From Bacillota bacterium (GTDB lineage Bacteria > Bacillota > Clostridia > Clostridiales > Clostridiaceae), in contig JAEZDX010000612.1 in the NCBI GenBank assembly GCA_023417975.1, positions 1-10,292 of the forward strand: a stretch of DNA of 10,292 bases, read 5' to 3'. Numbering within the stretch: position 1 is the stretch's first letter; each line of letters starts with the position of its first letter. Shown one piece after another: positions 5,729 to 10,292 of this stretch. The notes below the pieces were generated by a model. It was not told the origin of the DNA, searched no databases, and saw only the letters and a program-made list of their open reading frames with translations. The translations under genes and the position numbers were made by a program.

Positions 5729-8173
5729 ATGGAGAACTGGTACAGAGCTTCCTGGAATATTGTGGTTAAGGCGTTAGGAAGCGATACGTATAATGGGCTG
5801 AAAGCAGAGGAAATTGAGAAAAGAAGAGCTGCTTACGGAAGTAACGTAATAGAGTTTGAGGACAGTGGAAAAGCAAAAACCATTATTAAGTCTTTATTTC
5901 AATACTGGTTTATAGCAGCACTTATAGATTCATTTATTTTATACAGTGAAAAACAATATGTTGGTATGATTCTCTTACTTATAGTTTCAATGGGGGCAAT
6001 TATATATCAAAATGGAGCCTTCTTTAAGCAATACAGTGAATTCTTAAAGATAAAAAGCATGAACAAAGATAAGGTAAGAGTAATAAGATCGGGAAGAGGA
6101 GAATATATTGAAAGCTCCGACATAGTTGTAGGAGATATAGTAAAGCTTCATAGCGGAGAATCGGTTCCTGCGGACATAAGGATTATAGAATGTGAAAAAT
6201 TAAAGGTTATGGAGGGAAATATTACAGGGGACAGCAGAATTGCCGAAAAATATGCTACAAAGATAGAAGAGCAAGTAAATAATATAGGAAATATAAAAAA
6301 TATGCTTTTTAAATCTTCAAAGCTAGTTGGCGGAAATTGCCAAGGTATTGTTGTGGCGGTTGGTAAAGCAACAGCGGCATTTGCAACGCTAAAGGCAATG
6401 GAAAAGGCTAATCCAAAGAAAGACGGAATATTGGAAAGATGTAAAAATACATATAATATACATTTAATGTGCACTGTTTTTATCTCACTGGCTGCGGCTT
6501 TAATAACGTATTTATCAGATAGTGACAAGCAGCAAGCCTTTAATATTTTGAAGCTAGCAGCTTTTCTAGGTTCCTTTTACGGCTTAGTATTCGTTGCCGG
6601 CATGATTGCAGCTGCTGTTAAATTGCATTTGGATACGGAAGAGATTCATGTACTGACTACTTCTGCTGTATTAAAGATACCTAAAATTAATGTAAATATT
6701 TCTGAAAAACATGGTGTAATAAGTGAAAAAAATATGGTTTTAAGAGAAATATATACGGATAAGCTTACATATAGTGCCGATGTAAAAAAAGAAGATTGGA
6801 ATTCAAACATAACAAGGGTATTCAATGCGGCTATTTTCTGCAATAACAGTATTGAAAAAAACCTTGACGAAGATTATAACTTTATGATAGATAGAGGGTT
6901 AAGCTTTTATATTGAGAATGTGTTAAAATACGAGGTTCAGGAGTTTAGTCACCAAAGAAAGTTTGTAATTCCCTATGATCATGAAAGACGAGTAATGACT
7001 GCTGTATATAAGGTAGAAGGAAAATACAGGTCCTATACAAAAGGATTGCTTGAGTATGTAATAAATAATTGTACTTTCATAATGAGAAATGGGCTTGAGA
7101 CAGAACTCCTAAAAGAAGATATTGAACATGCAAGAAATAAAGCAGTGAAAATGGAAAGCAAGGGACTTACGGTTGTAGCACTTGCTTACAGAAGCTTTAA
7201 CTATGAACCTGCTCCGGGGGCCAATATAGAAAGCAATATGGTTTTTGTGGGATTGGTTGCTCTGGATAATTATATGCTGGACAATGCAAAGGAGTATATT
7301 CAAGATTTAAGGCATTTAGGGATAAAGCCGGTTTTCTTTACGGAAGATACTAAGCTTACATCATATATATGGGGAAAAAAGACGGGTGTTATAAACTCAG
7401 TAAATCAAATTATAAGCGGAATAGAATTGGATAATATGTCACAGGAAGAATTTAATAATTCTTTTGCCAGGGTAAATATATATTCTAAGCTTACTCCGGA
7501 CAATAAGGTTAAGGTAATTCAAGCCTTTAAGGAAAAAGGAGCTTATATAGCCTTTACATCCAGCGGCATGGAGGATATAACACCGGCAGTAAACTCGGAT
7601 TTTAATATAATTTACAATGAAGAATACGGAAAAACATTAAGAAGCTTCAGTGATATAGCGGTAAAAAAAGATTATATCAAAAATGTAATGTACATAATAA
7701 ACAGATCAAAGCTATATTTAAAGCAAATAGATTTATCACTGCAGTTCATGCTTTTTTCATTAATTGCCATGATGCTTTTGAGCTTGATATATATTGGAAT
7801 GGATAAAAGCTTTATTGATTTTAGCAAAGTTCTATGGGTAAGCTTCTTCAATCTGCCGTTGTTAAACATAATAATTTTGTTGGATAATCCCAAGGAATAT
7901 TCAATTGATAATTATAAACTTACAAAAAAAATAAAGATTGTAAAACCATATCTTTTAGGCGCCTTTGCTGCCTGTGTGATATTTCTTTTAGAGTTTATTG
8001 CCAAGAATTATTTTGGTATCTCTATGGGCAGTTATTTGCTGTTCAACTTGTTTATGTTTTTAGCGGTAAATAAATTCAGAATTGGAGATAAAAAAATAGT
8101 ATCTATGGCTAATATACTATACTGTATAACTATAGTATTCAATGTAGTATTAATTTTTATAATGAACAGATAA
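5729..8173 (+). CDS. P-type ATPase homologue with lost catalytic motifs (probable pseudoenzyme)
   Basis: The 814-residue product follows the P2 (calcium-pump-like) plan: N-terminal cation-ATPase segment (1-55), M1-M2 (about 56-93), actuator domain (115-215), M3-M4 (245-299), nucleotide/phosphorylation domains (320-665) and a C-terminal membrane region (672-811) where I count five segments. Yet each catalytic signature is altered. TGES is T166-G-D168-S. M4 PEGLP is VAGMI (289-293). DKTGTLT is E326-K-H-G-V-I-S, so the phosphorylated Asp is Glu. KGAPE is K438-G-L-L-E. DPPR is DNYM (513-516). TGD is T538-E-D540. GDGxND is S611-S-G-M-E-D616. ATP-driven ion transport is therefore very unlikely. The frame is intact, ATG 5729 has AAGGAG 7 bases upstream, and codon use looks like its neighbours, so it is not a decaying pseudogene. 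A scaffold or regulatory role is inferred. Its place between comEA and comEC hints at a link to DNA uptake. Confidence 0.88.
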   Translation: MENWYRASWNIVVKALGSDTYNGLKAEEIEKRRAAYGSNVIEFEDSGKAKTIIKSLFQYWFIAALIDSFILYSEKQYVGMILLLIVSMGAIIYQNGAFFKQYSEFLKIKSMNKDKVRVIRSGRGEYIESSDIVVGDIVKLHSGESVPADIRIIECEKLKVMEGNITGDSRIAEKYATKIEEQVNNIGNIKNMLFKSSKLVGGNCQGIVVAVGKATAAFATLKAMEKANPKKDGILERCKNTYNIHLMCTVFISLAAALITYLSDSDKQQAFNILKLAAFLGSFYGLVFVAGMIAAAVKLHLDTEEIHVLTTSAVLKIPKINVNISEKHGVISEKNMVLREIYTDKLTYSADVKKEDWNSNITRVFNAAIFCNNSIEKNLDEDYNFMIDRGLSFYIENVLKYEVQEFSHQRKFVIPYDHERRVMTAVYKVEGKYRSYTKGLLEYVINNCTFIMRNGLETELLKEDIEHARNKAVKMESKGLTVVALAYRSFNYEPAPGANIESNMVFVGLVALDNYMLDNAKEYIQDLRHLGIKPVFFTEDTKLTSYIWGKKTGVINSVNQIISGIELDNMSQEEFNNSFARVNIYSKLTPDNKVKVIQAFKEKGAYIAFTSSGMEDITPAVNSDFNIIYNEEYGKTLRSFSDIAVKKDYIKNVMYIINRSKLYLKQIDLSLQFMLFSLIAMMLLSLIYIGMDKSFIDFSKVLWVSFFNLPLLNIIILLDNPKEYSIDNYKLTKKIKIVKPYLLGAFAACVIFLLEFIAKNYFGISMGSYLLFNLFMFLAVNKFRIGDKKIVSMANILYCITIVFNVVLIFIMNR

Positions 8174-8221
8174 ATTAAGTTTAAAGTACATCTCTATGGT
8201 TAAAATAAAGATAAACGACTT

Positions 8222-8243
8222 GGTATTAAAGGGTGTTAATGCC
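8222..8243 (+). repeat. Small hairpin between the ATPase homologue and the small acidic protein gene
   Basis: GGTATTAA (8222-8229) pairs with TTAATGCC (8236-8243), 8 bp including one G-T pair, with a 6-base loop. TTATAAG follows rather than a T run, so it is a weak terminator at best. It may instead protect or attenuate the transcript reaching comEC. Confidence 0.35.
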
Positions 8244-8276
8244 TTATAAGTACTGAAATTAAGTTGTTTGTGTCAT

Positions 8277-8284
8277 GGAGGTGG
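8277..8284 (+). promoter_or_regulatory. Ribosome binding site deciding the small acidic protein start
   Basis: GGAGGTGG lies 5 bases before ATG 8290. The in-frame ATG at 8275 overlaps this site, so the shorter start is preferred. Confidence 0.75.
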
Positions 8285-8289
8285 AGTAC

Positions 8290-8583
8290 ATGTATAGTGA
8301 TATTTATGAAATAGTAAGCAATGAAAGCAACACGGTTAATTTGATTTTACATGAGGATGATTATTTTTTAAGCTATGATGATTTATCAAAAGAAAATGTA
8401 CAGGATTTGGTGGAGAACTATTTTAGATTTAAGGGAAGAGACGGTATTCCTGTAGTGGCAGATATTGATTATAATGCCGGTAATAAGAGGATTCAAATCA
8501 CTGTTGATATGGATTACGACAGGGACTTTAAGCTTGAGCCCGCCAGTACTCCGGATTTGCTGAATGTAAATAGATATGATTGA
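8290..8583 (+). CDS. Small acidic protein of unknown function, coupled to comEC
   Basis: I do not recognise this 97-residue protein. It has no signal peptide, membrane segment or cysteine, and is rich in Asp, Glu and Tyr (for example DDYFLSYDD and VDMDYDRDF), so it should be a soluble acidic cytoplasmic protein. Predicted by eye, it alternates short strands (VNLILHEDDYFLSYDDL, IPVVADIDYN, KRIQITVDMDYD) with one helix (ENVQDLVENYFRF), which suggests a small alpha/beta fold. It has a strong ribosome binding site, and its last codons overlap the comEC start by 8 bases in a different frame. Translation of comEC, which has no clear site of its own, probably depends on this gene. That arrangement favours a role near ComEC or the upstream ATPase homologue, but this is inference from position only. 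Confidence 0.75.
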   Translation: MYSDIYEIVSNESNTVNLILHEDDYFLSYDDLSKENVQDLVENYFRFKGRDGIPVVADIDYNAGNKRIQITVDMDYDRDFKLEPASTPDLLNVNRYD

Positions 8584-10292
8584 TAAAAGACCGCTTATTT
8601 ACTATTGTATTGCGTTTCTATTCGGTTGTTATTCCGCCTTGTTTATCTTAAATAATAATTTTTTTGGTGCAGCCTTGGCTGCATCTTTTTTAGCTTGCAT
8701 TTTTATCACTCAAAAAAGTAAGCTATCATATGTGGCAGCAGTATTTCTGATTTTAGGATATGTTAATTATTATTTATATTACAGCTTAGTTCCTCCACAA
8801 AATTTTCCTATAAGAATAGATAAAGTTCAAAGCTATTATTCAACAGGAAGCTACCTGGGAAGAAAATTTGTAGTGAAAGGTAATGTGCAAGGTGTAGCTG
8901 AAGGAGAAAAGCTTTATATAAATGGAAGTTATGTATTTAATCCTCAATATGATAAGGGCATAATCGGAGATATTGAAATAAAAAGTATAAGCGGCAGAAA
9001 AAAAGATTTTATAAGTAAGCTCTATACTTTTAAAAGAAAATTATATGAAAAATATGAGGCAAATATGGGTGAAAAACCGGCGGCTGAGGTCATGGCAGCA
9101 TGCTTTGGAGATGATTCTTACATGGGGCAGGATACCATGCAGGAAATGAGTTCCTTGGGAATAGTTCATGTAATCAGTGTTTCCGGACTTCATATGGCTT
9201 TAATATATAAAGTATGTGAAATGTTTTTAGGTTTTGGATGGGGAATAGCACTTTCAATTGTTTACTGCCTTTTTACAGGGGCAGCGCCGCCTACAGTGAG
9301 ATCACTCATTATGATAATAGTGCTGAAGCTTTCAAAAAGAGTGTATAAAAATTATGATGCTCTGTCTTCATTAAGTCTGGCAGGAATCATTGTAGTTGCG
9401 GTAAGGCCGGCAAATGCTATGGATGCAGGAACTATACTATCATTTCTCGCGATGCTGGGAATATTTTTGCATTATGAAAAGATACGAAAAGCTCTATATC
9501 TGCTTCCGGAAAAATTGAATGAAAGCATAAGTCTTACCTTTAGTGCTCAGGTATATTCGCTGCCGGTATGTATATCTATGTTTAATTCCGCAAGTACGGC
9601 AATGCTGCAGGGAAATATACTTATTGTACCTATTTATTCACTTCTTTTGATTTTAGGTAATATATCATTGCCATTTATAAATATAGACTTTTTGTTTAAG
9701 TTTTTCTGTTTCTTTTTAAAGGTAGCATATGAAGCCATAGAGGGCGGAAGATATATTTTAGATAGAATATCATCAAAGCCCATATTTTTATCGTCAATTG
9801 ACGGATGGGTTCTCGTTATAATATATGTGAGTTATATGCTATATAAAAGGCGTGACAGAAGATTTGTATGGCTGCCGCTATTTTCAGTCATATTCTATGT
9901 GCTGTGTAGCTTTTCGCCGGTTCCTGAATTCAAATATGTGAAGATAGGCTACAATAATGCCATAATATATAGAAATGGATTTAAGTCAGTTTTGTTTACA
10001 GACATGGAAAAGTATAAAGGTGGGGATATGCTGCTGAGAAAAAAATTTAATGTTGGAGCAATTCATAATGTAGATTCAAAGGAAGATTTTGCATATAGGG
10101 ATAAATCGTTAAACTTCGTTGTGAAACATAACAATAATGGAGTATTGCTAAACTATTTGAATGGAAAAGCTGAAGTCAATATGTGCTTTTGTGATGAAAC
10201 TATTCCAGTCTCCGGAAACCAATTATGTGATATAATATATTTACCGTATAAGAAAACCGGTTATTACTATGATGAGCTGATATGTATCGTTA
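8576..10292 (+). CDS. comEC: ComEC/Rec2 DNA-uptake channel, cut off by the window end
   Basis: ComEC forms the inner-membrane channel that takes up single-stranded DNA during transformation. The frame opens at ATG 8576 inside the previous gene and is still open at the window end, giving 572 residues. The N-terminal hydrophobic region is followed by a soluble segment (about 90-145). The competence domain then carries the hallmark GIVHVISVSGLHM (195-207), an R-S-L-I-M-I block after APPT, and several membrane segments to about residue 450. The last 120 residues align in order with the start of the metallo-beta-lactamase-like domain, but the usual VGQGDA is IGYNNA (457-462), the LIDTG is LFTDM (473-477), and no HxxDH or HHGS-type ligands are seen; a YKKTG stands where HHGS is expected. 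Membrane transport parts look intact, while nuclease activity of this domain seems unlikely. The true C-terminus is outside the window. Confidence 0.92.
   Translation, partial: MIDKRPLIYYCIAFLFGCYSALFILNNNFFGAALAASFLACIFITQKSKLSYVAAVFLILGYVNYYLYYSLVPPQNFPIRIDKVQSYYSTGSYLGRKFVVKGNVQGVAEGEKLYINGSYVFNPQYDKGIIGDIEIKSISGRKKDFISKLYTFKRKLYEKYEANMGEKPAAEVMAACFGDDSYMGQDTMQEMSSLGIVHVISVSGLHMALIYKVCEMFLGFGWGIALSIVYCLFTGAAPPTVRSLIMIIVLKLSKRVYKNYDALSSLSLAGIIVVAVRPANAMDAGTILSFLAMLGIFLHYEKIRKALYLLPEKLNESISLTFSAQVYSLPVCISMFNSASTAMLQGNILIVPIYSLLLILGNISLPFINIDFLFKFFCFFLKVAYEAIEGGRYILDRISSKPIFLSSIDGWVLVIIYVSYMLYKRRDRRFVWLPLFSVIFYVLCSFSPVPEFKYVKIGYNNAIIYRNGFKSVLFTDMEKYKGGDMLLRKKFNVGAIHNVDSKEDFAYRDKSLNFVVKHNNNGVLLNYLNGKAEVNMCFCDETIPVSGNQLCDIIYLPYKKTGYYYDELICIV

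Noticed and set aside
6148..7893. Several minus-strand open frames opposite the ATPase homologue
   Set aside because: Antisense to an intact 814-codon frame, without ribosome binding sites or recognisable domains.
5729..8173. The ATPase homologue as a decaying pseudogene
   Set aside because: The frame has no internal stop or frameshift over 2.4 kb, has a good ribosome binding site, and keeps structural motifs of each domain. Random decay should have broken the frame before removing catalytic residues so selectively.
1..10292. CRISPR arrays, tRNA or rRNA genes, and insertion sequences
   Set aside because: No regularly spaced direct repeats, no tRNA-like cloverleaf or conserved rRNA segments, and no transposase-like protein were seen on either strand.

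Overview
The window is low-GC, A/T-rich and densely coded, with Shine-Dalgarno sites of the AAGGAG/GGAGG type, several TTG starts, and gene families typical of Bacillota. The mix of yqeK next to a LytR-CpsA-Psr gene, a secreted D,D-carboxypeptidase and comEA/comEC points to a member of the class Clostridia. I cannot name the genus from the sequence alone.

Left part (1-2460, + strand): a tight run of genes that enters from outside the window. It holds the 3' end of yqeK (Ap4A hydrolase), an LCP cell-wall ligase gene overlapping it by 8 bases, ridA (enamine/imine deaminase) and an RluA/RluD-family pseudouridine synthase beginning on the base after the ridA stop. The run ends at a hairpin (2431-2460) that also serves the convergent gene. 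The minus-strand gene (2443-3708) is a secreted, membrane-anchored D-alanyl-D-alanine carboxypeptidase of the PBP5/DacF type. A 276-base divergent spacer follows.

Right part (3985-10292, + strand): a competence locus with an unusual interior. It opens with comEA (membrane anchor, SLBB domain, helix-hairpin-helix DNA-binding domain) and closes, cut by the window edge, with comEC (DNA-uptake channel). Between them lie a small HExxH membrane protein resembling DUF3267/M50 proteases, a 511-base non-coding stretch with three strong hairpins, an 814-residue P-type ATPase homologue, and a 97-residue acidic protein of unknown function that overlaps the comEC start.

The main discovery is that the P-type ATPase homologue looks catalytically dead while keeping its fold and an intact reading frame. 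The phosphorylated Asp of DKTGT is Glu (SEKHG), TGES is TGDS, the TGD motif is TED, GDGxND is SSGMED, and the PEGL ion-site motif of M4 is gone. The visible part of the ComEC C-terminal metallo-beta-lactamase-like region also lacks its metal ligands. Together these suggest a competence-associated membrane module in which enzyme folds have been reused for non-catalytic roles. The role is inference; the residue losses are read directly from the sequence.
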